Numbered from the stretch's first letter, positions 18,283-27,809 are shown. The stretch is DNA of 64,000 nt from JBEKYD01 sp049509915 (GCA_049509915.1 JBEKZL010000002.1:5412-69411), one strand, 5' to 3'. Notes: generated by a model from the sequence alone, not told the origin. Numbers and translations are program-made.

Positions 18283-18815
18283 GTGCCGTTCCGTCGGTCG
18301 CGTCCGCCGCGAGGCCGCAAGCGGGTGTGGGCCGGTTTGTGGCAATCTCGATGCAACTTTGGGCCGCCGGGCGGGATTAGGATTACTTTCGGCTGGACTG
18401 GCGATGGCGCAGGGCGCCGGTTTCATCTCCGGGCAGGTGGGTCGTTCACCTTCTCGCGCCTCGCTGCCGGGAGCTGCGCTCTGTGCGCGCAGGTTTCGGC
18501 TGCCGAAGCCGCGCCGGCGAATTCGCCTCACGTGGATACGTGCGTGTGGGGGCCGGGGCAGGCGCCGATGGCGGTGGCGGCGGGCCAGCAGGTTAGCGGA
18601 ATCGTGTTTACGGCGGTGACGGGGGCTTGGCTGCAGGTTCACGTGGCCGATTCGCGGTGCCGCTCAAAACCGCCCTCAGCCTGAACGTGGCCAGCACGGT
18701 CGCCAACGCATTCGACCAAAACGGCAACCAGCTCCCGCCAAACAACGCCACCGGGTTCCAGCCCGCCGCGCCGACGGAACTGGGACCGATGGCATTCACG
18801 CTGCGCAAGAAATGA
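18283..18815 (+). pseudogene. Degraded gene, secreted hypothetical
   Basis: Three frames each hold a piece of something protein-like. Frame A near 18370-18430 reads AGLGLLSAGLAMAQGAG, a signal-peptide-like stretch. Frame B reads HVDTCVWGPGQAPMAVAAGQ then QVSGIVFTAVTG, to about 18625. Frame C continues LAAGSRGRFAVPLKTALSL and FDQNGNQLPPNNATGFQP, to the stop at 18815. Switching frame at about 18620 restores a continuous GIVFTAVTG-GLAAGSRGRF. No family recognised. The bits joined together suggest a secreted protein inactivated by at least two frameshifts, but two short independent ORFs cannot be excluded. Confidence 0.4.
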
Positions 18816-18921
18816 GGGGGCGACGCTGCGGTCCTCGCAGGTCCTCCTGGGCGACTGTCTCAGGACCGGGGTTCACTTCAGAGGGACCGCCCTCCAAGCC
18901 GCATTCTGTTAGCATTCAGAA

Positions 18922-19926
18922 ATGCCCGGCATCGATCGTCGCGCCGCTAGCGTCACCTGGACAGTCGCGCTGATAGTGCTGCTGCTCTGGTTGCTCTACC
19001 AGGTGCGGAGCACGTTGTTTCTGTTCGTACTGGCCCTATTTTTCGCTTTCATGCTGGCGCCGCTGGTGGATTGGGTGAACCGGATGTTGCCGGGCAAACG
19101 GCGCTGGCGCCAGGCCGGGCTGGTGATCTCTTATGTTCTGCTGGTGGCCGCGGTTGCGGGCGCGGGAGCGGCCATCGTAACCAAGGTGGTGGAGCAGGCG
19201 ACCGCGTTCGAGAACGGCGGGCTTGCCAGGCGTTTGCCCGAGCTGGTATCGACCTGGATTCAGCGCATCCCGGTGGAGCAACTCCGCGCGGAAATTGTGC
19301 AGCGGTCGGGCGAATGGGCTTCGTCGTTGCCGAAAGCCGCCCTCCGCTTCCTCTCGATGGCCAGCGGCCTCATCTATATCGTGATTGTGCCCATCCTGGC
19401 GTTTTTCTTCCTGAAAGACGGCGCCATCATTCGGCAGCAGATACTGGAGCTGGCGGAGGCAGGCCCGCAGCGCTCCGTGCTGGACGCAGTTCTGACCGAC
19501 GCCCACCTGCTGCTGGCGCAGTATATCCGCGCGCTGGTAGCGCTGTCGCTGGTGGCCTTCGTTACGCAGGCGTTTTTCTTCGCGGTCGTGGGCATGCCGT
19601 ACAGCGTCCTGCTGGCGGCCCTGGCCGGCATGCTGGAATTCATCCCCACCATAGGGCCGCTCACGGCGGCGCTCGTCATCCTGGCGGTAACCTGGGTCAG
19701 CGGCGGGCCACTGCTGCTGGTGGCCGGATTCCTGGCGGCATTCCGTATGTTTCAGGATTACGTGCTGTCTCCGAAACTGCTGGCGGAAGGCATGGAGATG
19801 CACCCGCTGCTGGTGCTGTTCGGCGTTTTTGCTGGTATGGAACTGGCTGGCATTCCAGGCGCGTTCCTGTCGGTTCCGGTGCTGGCGCTGGGCAGGTTAG
19901 TGGTTCGCCGCCTGCGCAAGTCGTAA
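18922..19926 (+). CDS. AI-2E family transporter (YdiK/TqsA-like permease)
   Basis: A 334-aa inner-membrane protein with about eight helices. N-terminal TM pairs (WTVALIVLLLWLLYQVRSTL then FLFVLALFFAFMLAPLVDW) precede a soluble amphipathic stretch. The core then carries SMASGLIYIVIVPILAFFFL, KDGAIIRQQIL, MPYSVLLAALAGMLEFIPTI-GPL and MHPLLVLFGVFAGMELAGIP. These are hallmark segments of the AI-2E_transport family, originally linked to autoinducer-2 export; members also act as Na+/H+ antiporters, so the substrate is open. It stands alone between intergenic repeats. Confidence 0.92.
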   Translation: MPGIDRRAASVTWTVALIVLLLWLLYQVRSTLFLFVLALFFAFMLAPLVDWVNRMLPGKRRWRQAGLVISYVLLVAAVAGAGAAIVTKVVEQATAFENGGLARRLPELVSTWIQRIPVEQLRAEIVQRSGEWASSLPKAALRFLSMASGLIYIVIVPILAFFFLKDGAIIRQQILELAEAGPQRSVLDAVLTDAHLLLAQYIRALVALSLVAFVTQAFFFAVVGMPYSVLLAALAGMLEFIPTIGPLTAALVILAVTWVSGGPLLLVAGFLAAFRMFQDYVLSPKLLAEGMEMHPLLVLFGVFAGMELAGIPGAFLSVPVLALGRLVVRRLRKS

Positions 19927-19951
19927 TTGGTCGAGCGCCGGGACGCGGCCT

Positions 19952-19973
19952 GCAACCGCTCCCTGGCGGTCGC
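19952..19973. repeat. Dispersed palindrome, core TCCCTG (second copy)
   Basis: Arms GCAACCGC and GCGGTCGC around TCCCTG, one mismatch (a G-T wobble in RNA), 25 nt after the permease stop. Same architecture as 253-274. A degenerate inverse half copy (CGTCAGGGACCG) lies at about 20014-20025, so the convergent gap between the permease and the UnbV operon contains two facing copies. Confidence 0.6.
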
Positions 19974-20090
19974 GGAAAGTGGCTGCAAACATGCAGTGCC
20001 CCTAAACGATATCGTCAGGGACCGTCCGGTTCGCATGATGTAGGGCAGACTACGAGCAACGATGGTCCGCTCCACGGGACGGCGGAGTAC

Positions 20091-23000
20091 TTAGCGCGAC
20101 TCGAGCTCCTGCAAGGCGCGCGTGGCTACGGGGTCGCCGGGCCTGCGGACCAAGAGGCGCTGCATGACGTCGCGGGCCTTGTCGCGCTGGCGGAGGGAAA
20201 CGTACAAACGACCCAGGTTCAGGTAGAGGGTTTCGTCGTCGGGCGCGACTTCGATGCCGTATTGAAAGGCGGCAATGGCGTCGTTAGGCTTGCCGGTGTT
20301 GATGTAGAGCACGGCCAGGTTGTTGATGGCGGAGGCATCGTCGCGGCGCACGGAAATCGCCTGTTCGAAAAGCGCGCGGGCTTCATCGGCGCGGCCGGCC
20401 TTGGCGAGCAGCAGGCCCAGCTTATTGGCGGCATCGCCGCTACGCGGATCGGCGGCGAGGGCGCGGCGGAAGAACCGTTCGGCCTCAGCAGCATTTTGCA
20501 GTTCTTGCTCGACGGCGCCGGCGTTGACCAGGACATAGGGCAGGTTGGGATCGAGGGCGAGAGCGCGCTGATAGAGTTTGAGGGCTTCGCGCGGATTGCC
20601 GGACGCCGCCTCGACACCGCCGAGATCGTTCCAGACCTCGGGTTGGGAGGCGTCGAGTTTCGCGGCGGCCTCGAGCGCCTGACGCGCGGGCGCGAGGCGA
20701 TTGGCCTGCAGGTGAATGCGGCCGATGGCGAGCTGGGTTCTGGCATTGTTCGGCGAACGGAGGCGAGCTTCCTCGAGATAGGGGAGGGCCTGTTCGGGGT
20801 AGCCCGACATGAGCATGGCACCGCCGATTTTGAAATAGTCGCGAGCGGGCCTGCCGAGGAAAAAGCCGTCGAAGGGCAGGGCGCGGGCGTCCGGTATGGC
20901 CGCTTCCACGGTGCGCCAATCGGCCTCGGCGGCGGAGGCTGTCGGCGTGTCTTCGTAGACGCGGCGAACGCGGCCGGCGGCATCGATGAGCATCCAGAAC
21001 GGGGTGGCGAGGTCCGTCCGGTAGTCGAACAGGTAACGGCGGAAGAGGGCGTAGGCGGCGGCGAGATCGGCGGGAGCGCTGCGCAGGTCGAGCGCTTGGG
21101 TGGGGACGCGGAATTCGGGCAGGCGCTCACCCGCGTGCAGCACGACAAGCGCCGGACCGGGGCGCTTTTCCGGCAGCGGCACGGGCTCGCGCAGCCAGGT
21201 AGTGAACAGGCGCGAGCGGTTGTCAGCCTGAATGGGCGGACCGGCGGGTATATCGATCCGCGGCCGCAGGCGCTCGGACCCGAACTCGGCTACGCCTTCG
21301 GTCACCTCATAAACGTAGCCGGCGTCGAGGGGCGGAAGATCCTGCACCAGACCGGACGGCCACACGATCCGAACTTTTTCGGTGCGCCTGGCGTCGCCAA
21401 GGCCGAAATGCAGGCGCTTGGTGTGCTGGGACAGGTATGCTGAACCGGCCACGACCCACTTCACCTGGCCGTCCACATCCACGCGGGCGCCCACCGCGTC
21501 GCGATTGGATTTGGTTCCGCGCAGGCGAAACACGACGCGCTGCCTGGCGGAGCCGCAATCGTTTTGGAAGACGCGGAGCTGCGGGCCCATGCGGCTTTTG
21601 ACCGCCAGATCGAGGCAGCCGTCGCCATCGAAATCGAGCAACGCGAAGGCGCGGCTGTCTTCGGCCAGATCGATGCCGCTGATCCCGGAGAAATCGTAGA
21701 AGCGGCGGCCGCGGCGCGCGTAGAACACATTCGGCTCCGGGCCGGCCCAACTGTAGTCGCCGCGGACTAACTGGTTGATGGCGTTCCATCCATTTTCGTA
21801 GGCGGCGGAGCGGGCGGCTGTAACCGGCGACTTGGCGACGACCTGGCGGTAGAAGTAGCTCATCAGGTCGGTGCGGCTATTGTTGCTGAGCATGCCGCAG
21901 GCGATATAGATCTCGGGGGTTTTGTCGTTATCGAAATCGGAACCGTCGCAGGACCACGACCAGTGGCCCATTTCGATGGCCTCGGAATCGCCCGTGTAGG
22001 TGAACGTGCCGTCGCCTTCATTGTGAAAGAGCGAGTTGCCCTTCACGTGCCGCTGGTAGACCGCGCGCAGGGAAGGGTCCTGGACGGCGGGGCCGAAGGC
22101 GGGATCGTGGGTGATTCTCTGGCCGGTGGCGCTCCACATATTCGAAACCAGCAGGTCGGGGCGCCCATCGCCATCGTAATCGAGCCAGGCCGCGCTCATG
22201 CCGGGGCCGACGTCGTCCACTCCGGCCTGTTCGGCAACGTCGCTAAAGTGCCCGTTGGTGTTGCGGTACAGATTCTTGCGGCCGAAGTCGTTGGCGACGT
22301 AGAGGCTGGGCCAGCCGCTAGCATTGTAATCGCACCAGGCGCCGGCGAAGCTGAAGCGGTTGTTGTTGTGGTCCATGCCGGTGGCGGCGGTGACGTCCTC
22401 GAAACGGGGCGGGTCGCGATCCAGGCAATTGCGGAAAAGATAGTTGGGGGGTCCGTTGCGGGCGTCGTGATAAGGTACCGGGTACTTATACTGGGCCTCG
22501 CTCTGGAAGTAGATATAGGTGCACAGATAGAGATCGAGGCGGCCGTCGCGATCGTAATCGGCCGCCGATATGCTGGTGAACGTGCCTTGGGGCGGGGTCT
22601 GAAAGCGGAAGGCTCCCTCCACCGGTGTGAATTTCCCTTTGCCGTCGTTCAGAAAGAGCGTGGCTTCGGCGGGGCGAACGAGGACCAGGTCCTGATGGCC
22701 GGAATTTCGCAGATCGGCGAAGAGCGCGCTGGTAGTATTGTCGAGAATGTCGAGTCCGAATTCGTGGGAGACGTCGCGGAACCGGCCGTTGCCATCGTTC
22801 CTATATAGGCGGTTGGGAAGGCCTCCGGGCTGGCAGACGTAGATTTCGTCGAGCCCGTCGTTATCCACGTCGCCGACGGCGATTCCGTTCTCTCCGTAGA
22901 TGTCGACGCCGGTAGCCGGGTCGAGGCGCGCGCGCCAGTACGGGACGCCTTTGGCGAGCTGCTCACGGAACGAGGCGACGCCGGCAAATGCGGCGCCGGT

Positions 23001-23543
23001 AACGTCCCGGAACCAGGGGCGATCACCGCTGGTCAGGGCTTCTTCAAGGGGCTCCAGGTGGGTGACGGCGCCGTCGTTCCAGGCAAATTTCCAGATGCCG
23101 ACGCGATGCTCCAAGCGGCCCGCCTTGGCGCCGCGAATGTCGTAGCGGACCAGACCTCCGGGCAGAGAATAGAAGGCCGCGCGGCGGACAGCGCCCAGGG
23201 AAGCGCGCCATCTTTGCCAACCGGCGGGCGGAGCGCCGGAGCCATCGAAAACGGCGACGGCCACGTCCGGGGCGATTTTCCTATAAGCCGATGGCGCGGG
23301 GGACGCGCCAGTGCAGCCCGCCGCGAACGGCAGATCGCCGGCGGACAGGGCGGTAGCCAGGCGCATTTCAAGCTCCATGGCCGCCCTCTCCGCCGGGAAT
23401 TCGTCGAACCCCGGCTCGGCGAATGCCAGCACGGGTGCGTAAGCGGGTTCCTGGCGGAAGGTGACCGGAAAGGGCGATGCGGCATGTCCGCGCGAGACGA
23501 ACAATGGGGCGGCACAAACACCGAGGAAATCGCGCCGCTTCAT
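20091..23543 (-). CDS. CRTAC1-type FG-GAP/VCBS + ASPIC/UnbV + TPR giant secreted protein
   Basis: A 1150-aa protein with a twin-arginine-like leader (MKRRDFLGVCAAPLFVSRGH). From about residue 200 it contains tandem FG-GAP/VCBS repeats with calcium-binding DxDxDG-type loops (IAVGDVDNDGLDEIYVCQPG, then ISAADYDRDGRLDLYLCTYI and AWLDYDGDGRPDLLVSN). An ASPIC/UnbV domain follows at about 670-750 (GTKSNRDAVGARVDVDG, then LSQHTKRLHFGLGDA and RIVWPSG). The last 270 residues are about seven TPRs (VWNDLGGVEAASGNPREALK and similar). Predicted beta-propeller exported by Tat, fused to a scaffold. Last gene of a four-gene minus-strand unit. Function unknown in this acidobacterial family. Confidence 0.85.
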   Translation of the reverse strand: MKRRDFLGVCAAPLFVSRGHAASPFPVTFRQEPAYAPVLAFAEPGFDEFPAERAAMELEMRLATALSAGDLPFAAGCTGASPAPSAYRKIAPDVAVAVFDGSGAPPAGWQRWRASLGAVRRAAFYSLPGGLVRYDIRGAKAGRLEHRVGIWKFAWNDGAVTHLEPLEEALTSGDRPWFRDVTGAAFAGVASFREQLAKGVPYWRARLDPATGVDIYGENGIAVGDVDNDGLDEIYVCQPGGLPNRLYRNDGNGRFRDVSHEFGLDILDNTTSALFADLRNSGHQDLVLVRPAEATLFLNDGKGKFTPVEGAFRFQTPPQGTFTSISAADYDRDGRLDLYLCTYIYFQSEAQYKYPVPYHDARNGPPNYLFRNCLDRDPPRFEDVTAATGMDHNNNRFSFAGAWCDYNASGWPSLYVANDFGRKNLYRNTNGHFSDVAEQAGVDDVGPGMSAAWLDYDGDGRPDLLVSNMWSATGQRITHDPAFGPAVQDPSLRAVYQRHVKGNSLFHNEGDGTFTYTGDSEAIEMGHWSWSCDGSDFDNDKTPEIYIACGMLSNNSRTDLMSYFYRQVVAKSPVTAARSAAYENGWNAINQLVRGDYSWAGPEPNVFYARRGRRFYDFSGISGIDLAEDSRAFALLDFDGDGCLDLAVKSRMGPQLRVFQNDCGSARQRVVFRLRGTKSNRDAVGARVDVDGQVKWVVAGSAYLSQHTKRLHFGLGDARRTEKVRIVWPSGLVQDLPPLDAGYVYEVTEGVAEFGSERLRPRIDIPAGPPIQADNRSRLFTTWLREPVPLPEKRPGPALVVLHAGERLPEFRVPTQALDLRSAPADLAAAYALFRRYLFDYRTDLATPFWMLIDAAGRVRRVYEDTPTASAAEADWRTVEAAIPDARALPFDGFFLGRPARDYFKIGGAMLMSGYPEQALPYLEEARLRSPNNARTQLAIGRIHLQANRLAPARQALEAAAKLDASQPEVWNDLGGVEAASGNPREALKLYQRALALDPNLPYVLVNAGAVEQELQNAAEAERFFRRALAADPRSGDAANKLGLLLAKAGRADEARALFEQAISVRRDDASAINNLAVLYINTGKPNDAIAAFQYGIEVAPDDETLYLNLGRLYVSLRQRDKARDVMQRLLVRRPGDPVATRALQELESR

Positions 23544-23579
23544 GGGAGGGGCTTGCCTATCGCCATGGAGCCAAGTCTA

Positions 23580-25226
23580 TCATTGGGCGCGGCGGGGCTC
23601 CTCGATGGGCTGAATGTGGTTGACTTCCAGGTCGCGGCGATCGGTTTTGGCGCCGCTGGGCCAATCGATCTCGATACGATCGATGCGGGTGGCGGTGCCC
23701 AGTCCGAAATGCAGGCGGAGGTCGCTTTGCGAAATATAGCTGCCGCCGCTGCGAACCTCGGCCGACTGCGTCATGTCGCCGGCGGTCAATCGGACCCGGG
23801 CGCCGATGGCGGAACGGTTGGAGACGGTGCCGGTGAGCTTCAACAAAACCCAGTTGCCGGGAGGGCGGGCGGCAAGGCGGAGCAGGGACGGTGCTTCGCC
23901 CTGATTGTTGCTCAGGATTTCGAGCACGCCATCGTTATCGATATCGCCTACGGCGAGGCCTCGCGCCGAATGCACGGCCGCGATTCCCGGCCCGGCCTGC
24001 GCGGAGACATCGGCGAAGCGGCCGTCGCGGAGATTGTGGTAAAGAATCGCTCGCTGGCGAAAGCGCAGGTCGGTATTTTTTCGATCGATCTCCGGAAACA
24101 CGTGACCATTGACCAGAACCAGGTCGATCCAGCCATCGTTATCGAAGTCAAAGAACTGACATCCCCAGCTCACATAGCGGGTGTTGGCGCCCATCCCGGC
24201 GGCGATGGTTCGTTCCTGGAACTGGCCTTCGCCTTCATTGTTGTATAGGGTTTCGCGTTCGTCGGAAAAGTTGGTGCGGAAGATGCTTTGGCGGCCGGAG
24301 TGGTTGTAATCGCCCGCCGTCGCGCCCATGCCGGACATAGCCCTGCCGTTTTCGTCGAAGGCGACGCCGCGCAGCAACGCTTCCTCGGAGAACGTGCCGT
24401 CGTGCTGATTCATGTAGAGCAGCGAGGGCGTCTGGTCGCAAGGAACAAAGATGTCCGGCCAGCCGTCGCCGTCGAAATCGGCGACCAGCGCGGCGAGGCA
24501 GTAGCTGCGGTCGGGCGCGGCGACGCCGCTCTTCACCGAAACGTCGGTGAAGGTGCCATCGGCATTGCCGTGATAAAGAAGATTGCGGTCGAAGGGCAGG
24601 CCGCGGGGTCCGCAGTTGACGGCGAGACCGAGGTACCAGCAGTAGGCGTTGGCGCCAGGCTTAGGCGTGAAGTCGAAGCCGAACTGGAGATAGTTGGAGA
24701 CGAACAGATCGAGGCGGCCGTCGCGGTCGTAGTCGAGAAAGGCGCAACCGGTGTTGTAGCGGACGCGGTCCTGAACCAGGCCGGCTTCGCGGGTGACATC
24801 GTGAAAGCGTTTGCCGCCTTCGTTGTGATAGAGGATGTTCTGGCCCCAGTAGGTGACGAACAGATCGGTATAGCCGTCGTTGTCGTAGTCGCCGGCGCAG
24901 ACGCCCTGGGCCCAGCCGGTGCGGGTAATTCCCATCTCCGCGGAGACGTCGCGGAAGCGGCCGCCGCCCTCGTTGTGGTAAAGGCGGGAGGGCGCGCCAT
25001 CGCCGCTGGCCACGAAGACGTCGAGTAAGCCATCGTTATCGTAATCGAGGAAGCCCACGCCGCTGCCGGTGGTCTCGATGATGTAGGATTTGGATTCCAT
25101 GCCGCCGTTAGGCGCTACGCCGGCTAAACCGCGCGCGGCGCCTTCGTCGCGGAACTCGGGCGCCCAGTCAGTGGTGAAGGCCGCCGCGAAGGCAACGCCC
25201 AGGAACAAGACGATGGCGGATCTCAT
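23580..25226 (-). CDS. CRTAC1 family protein (FG-GAP repeats + ASPIC/UnbV)
   Basis: A 548-aa secreted protein with the signal peptide MRSAIVLFLGVAFAAAFT. At least six FG-GAP/VCBS blades follow with acidic loops (VGFLDYDNDGLLDVFVASGD, then AGDYDNDGYTDLFVTYWG and ALVADFDGDGWPDIFVPCD). The C-terminal ASPIC/UnbV domain (about 465-540) has SNRSAIGARVRLTAGD, SYISQSDLRLHFGLG and EIDWPSGAKTD. It is the domain core of the next gene without the TPR tail, so the two are probably paralogues. The start ATGA overlaps the upstream TPR gene's stop by four bases, showing tight coupling. Confidence 0.88.
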   Translation of the reverse strand: MRSAIVLFLGVAFAAAFTTDWAPEFRDEGAARGLAGVAPNGGMESKSYIIETTGSGVGFLDYDNDGLLDVFVASGDGAPSRLYHNEGGGRFRDVSAEMGITRTGWAQGVCAGDYDNDGYTDLFVTYWGQNILYHNEGGKRFHDVTREAGLVQDRVRYNTGCAFLDYDRDGRLDLFVSNYLQFGFDFTPKPGANAYCWYLGLAVNCGPRGLPFDRNLLYHGNADGTFTDVSVKSGVAAPDRSYCLAALVADFDGDGWPDIFVPCDQTPSLLYMNQHDGTFSEEALLRGVAFDENGRAMSGMGATAGDYNHSGRQSIFRTNFSDERETLYNNEGEGQFQERTIAAGMGANTRYVSWGCQFFDFDNDGWIDLVLVNGHVFPEIDRKNTDLRFRQRAILYHNLRDGRFADVSAQAGPGIAAVHSARGLAVGDIDNDGVLEILSNNQGEAPSLLRLAARPPGNWVLLKLTGTVSNRSAIGARVRLTAGDMTQSAEVRSGGSYISQSDLRLHFGLGTATRIDRIEIDWPSGAKTDRRDLEVNHIQPIEEPRRAQ

Positions 25227-26413
25227 TTCCCGGCCGGCGGTTTATCGCCGAGTCTCTTCAGAAAGTCGCTGAACTCGCCCTCCGGCGTCTTGTGCAGTTC
25301 GTCGAGGCGCGCCTTTTCGCGCCGCGCATCGTTCATGCGGCCGCTGTTGCGATAGGCAATCATCAGGGCGTAGTGGCCGGCTTCGCTCGCAGGCGCGAGT
25401 TGCACGGCCTTTTCCAGCAGCGGAATGGCCTCGGCGCTGCGCCGCTCCTCGTTGCGCAGGGCGCCGAGCGCGCAAAGAGCCTCGACGAAATCCGGGCGGA
25501 GTTTGAGTGCCTGCTCATAGCGTGCGTCGGCTTCGGCCGGGTGCTCGCGGACCTGCAGGATGCGGGCCGCCTGATAGGTCGCGACGGCGTCGGAAGGGTT
25601 CAGGGCAAGCTCGGCTTCGATTTCCTGGAGCGCGCGCTCGAGCGTCTCGGGCGCGTGCGAGCTGTTCAGCAAGGCGCGCGCCAACTGGAAGTGCAGGTTC
25701 AAGGCGCGGGGGTTTTTGGCGATGGCCTTGCTGTACTCCTCGGCGGCCTCGGCGTACTGGCCCTGGGTTTCGAGGATTTCAGCGGTGAGCTGGTTGACGC
25801 GGAACGACGAGGGCGCCTTTTCATAAAGCTGCCGGATGGTTTCGTTCCAGGCGCGCATCTGCAGGCGGGCGGTTTCGTAGAGCACGTCGGCGTCGGCGGG
25901 ATCTTTGGCGCGCAGGCGGCCGAGGATTTCGGCGGCTTCATCGAGACGGCCCGCGGACAAACGGCAGCGCGCCAGGGCCAGCGCCGTGAGCCTTCCGAGC
26001 GCGGCGTCGCTCGCGATCGGCTTGGCGAGCGCCGGCTCGGCGTCCGCGCAGCGGCCGGTGGACGCCTGGACCAGAGCCAGCAGCCATGCCGCGCGGGCGT
26101 CTCCGCCCTGGCCGGCGGCCTTGCGGAAGCTGCGCTCAGCGGCCACGTAATCGCCTTTGTTGTAGGCTTCGAGACCTTCCACCAGAGGGTTGCTCTGAGC
26201 GGCCAGACTGGCCGCGAGGGCAAAAACATGAGCGGCGGTTCGTACTCCATTTCGGATATACGCCGACGTATCCCGAGGTTTTGTGGGGCAGGCGAATCGC
26301 CCGCCCTCGCCCGCGTTCCGCGCAACGGGACGCGGCGAGCTTCGCTCGGCCGCTGGCAGGCGAATCGCCTGCCCCACATTCCGGACGGCGTTACTTAGTT
26401 TAATGGCCGGCAT
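25223..26413 (-). CDS. TPR-repeat protein with a repeat-derived N-terminus
   Basis: The real body is about 340 aa: a signal-like segment VRTAAHVFALAASLAAQS, then about eight TPRs (LEAYNKGDYVAAERSFRKAA, LALARCRLSAGRLDEAAEIL, NLHFQLARALLNSSHAPETL). Upstream of the signal-like segment the frame stays open through an intergenic palindrome (26283-26377) to ATG 26413. That ATG overlaps the preceding gene by 14 nt. No ATG, GTG or TTG lies in frame between the palindrome and the signal peptide, so the ancestral start was probably lost or displaced by the insertion. Third gene from the end of the TPR/UnbV operon. Confidence 0.75.
   Translation of the reverse strand: MPAIKLSNAVRNVGQAIRLPAAERSSPRPVARNAGEGGRFACPTKPRDTSAYIRNGVRTAAHVFALAASLAAQSNPLVEGLEAYNKGDYVAAERSFRKAAGQGGDARAAWLLALVQASTGRCADAEPALAKPIASDAALGRLTALALARCRLSAGRLDEAAEILGRLRAKDPADADVLYETARLQMRAWNETIRQLYEKAPSSFRVNQLTAEILETQGQYAEAAEEYSKAIAKNPRALNLHFQLARALLNSSHAPETLERALQEIEAELALNPSDAVATYQAARILQVREHPAEADARYEQALKLRPDFVEALCALGALRNEERRSAEAIPLLEKAVQLAPASEAGHYALMIAYRNSGRMNDARREKARLDELHKTPEGEFSDFLKRLGDKPPAGK
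26283..26377. repeat. 95-bp palindromic intergenic element (GTGGGGCAGG family)
   Basis: Left end GTGGGGCAGGCGAATCGCC and the reverse complement of the right end GTGGGGCAGGCGATTCGCC match at all but one base. The centre is GC-rich and also self-complementary. It lies in the N-terminal frame of the TPR gene. Same outer architecture as the elements at 35457-35536, 60244-60369 and the half element at 61762-61783. Confidence 0.75.
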
Positions 26414-27809
26414 CGTCGATCACCAGGTCCAGGTTGGCATAGCCGTGACGCGCGGCGCCTTCCAGATAGCGAAACTCGAGCAGCGGCGGCCGTCCCGGCG
26501 CGAGCTGCCGTTCGGCACCGAGACGGTCGCTTACGCCTCCCGCTTCCAGCACGCGGCCGGAGCGCACCGCATCGTCGATCAGGTCGTGGATCCGCGTTTC
26601 GTCGTTCGGGGGCGCATCGGCCGATTCGGTCAGCTTCTGGTGCTCGTCGCGCTCGCGGGCTGCGTCCTGTTTGCGGCCCAGCCGTTCGTAGACCCGCGCC
26701 AGTTGAAAGTGCGCGCCCGGCTGACGCGGATCGAGCGCCACGGCGCGTTCCAGTTCGGCGGCGGCGGCGGCATACTCGCGTTTGCGCTCCAGCAGGCAGC
26801 CCAGTTGATAGTGGGTATCGGCCCGATTGCCGTCGAGCGACCGGGCGTGTTCCAGCAGCCCGATCGCTTCGTCCGCTTCGGGCGGAAAGCCCTCCACCGC
26901 GAGCCCCGCTACGAGCGCCTCGGCATAGAGGAGACAAGCGACGTTGTCGTCGGGATGGCGGGCGTGATACTGGCGGAATCGCTCGACCACCTCGGGAAGG
27001 CGATCGCCGGCCTGGTCCAGCATTTTGGTGAGAAACAGATAAGGCTGCGGCACGTCGGGCGCAATGGCGATAGTTTTCAGAAACTGGTCGACAGCTTCGG
27101 AAAAGCGGCGCAGACCGTAGGCGCAGACCCCGGCGGCGAGCTCGATTTGCGGGCTGCGGGCGAAAACTTTGCGGGCGTCGGCGATGGCTTCGGCGGCGGA
27201 GGTGAAGTCCTGGCGGTCCAGGTACATCTGAATCAGCAGAAAGCGGGCATTCTCGTCGTAGGGCGCCAGCTTGACGGCCGCGCCGAGATGTTCGGCGGCG
27301 TGTGCCCAATCCTGCTTGGCCTGGTAGGCCTGGCCGAGCACGGTATGCAACTCCCCGGTGTGGTCGGCCGCCAGCCCCCGGCTGCCTGCGTCGATGGCGC
27401 GATCATATTGGCCGGCACCGAGATACATCGCAGCCACGCGCCTCCAGGCGGTTTTGTCCGCCGGCTGAAGCTCCGCGTAGCGGGCCTCGAGGCCGGCCGC
27501 GCGATTCAGGTCGGGCTCGAGATCGGTGAACAGAAAGGCCAGGCCGTGAAGCACCTCGGGGTCGCGGGCGCCCAACTTTTCGGATTGGGACGCAGCCGCC
27601 AGGGCACCGGTAGCGTTCTTGCGCCGGGCATAGGTCTGGGCGAGCAGCATCCAGGCGCGGGCGTTGCCGGGATTGTTGGCAGTTAGGGCTTCAAGCTTCG
27701 CCTGCGCGGCGGCCAGGTCGCCGGACGCCAACGCCGCTCCCGCCTCCCGGTAAGGATTGGGCGCCGACGACTGCGGAGCCAGTAACAGCGCGGTCACGAG
27801 CCACCACAT
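26400..27809 (-). CDS. Secreted TPR-repeat protein
   Basis: ATG 27809 gives 469 aa beginning with the short signal peptide MWWLVTALLLAPQSSA; the frame is open 18 codons further but that stretch is hydrophilic. The rest is nearly continuous TPR (about eleven units), for example YREAGAALASGDLAAAQAKL, ARAWMLLAQTYARRKNATGA and THYQLGCLLERKREYAAAAA. First gene of the minus-strand unit ending at 20091: TPR, TPR, UnbV, UnbV-TPR. Co-occurrence with UnbV proteins suggests a joint extracytoplasmic complex; this is inference. Confidence 0.85.
   Translation of the reverse strand: MWWLVTALLLAPQSSAPNPYREAGAALASGDLAAAQAKLEALTANNPGNARAWMLLAQTYARRKNATGALAAASQSEKLGARDPEVLHGLAFLFTDLEPDLNRAAGLEARYAELQPADKTAWRRVAAMYLGAGQYDRAIDAGSRGLAADHTGELHTVLGQAYQAKQDWAHAAEHLGAAVKLAPYDENARFLLIQMYLDRQDFTSAAEAIADARKVFARSPQIELAAGVCAYGLRRFSEAVDQFLKTIAIAPDVPQPYLFLTKMLDQAGDRLPEVVERFRQYHARHPDDNVACLLYAEALVAGLAVEGFPPEADEAIGLLEHARSLDGNRADTHYQLGCLLERKREYAAAAAELERAVALDPRQPGAHFQLARVYERLGRKQDAARERDEHQKLTESADAPPNDETRIHDLIDDAVRSGRVLEAGGVSDRLGAERQLAPGRPPLLEFRYLEGAARHGYANLDLVIDDAGH

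Noticed and set aside
19071..21443. 790-aa plus-strand open frame
   Set aside because: Overlaps the permease out of frame and the UnbV-TPR gene in antisense; composition is typical of a GC shadow frame.
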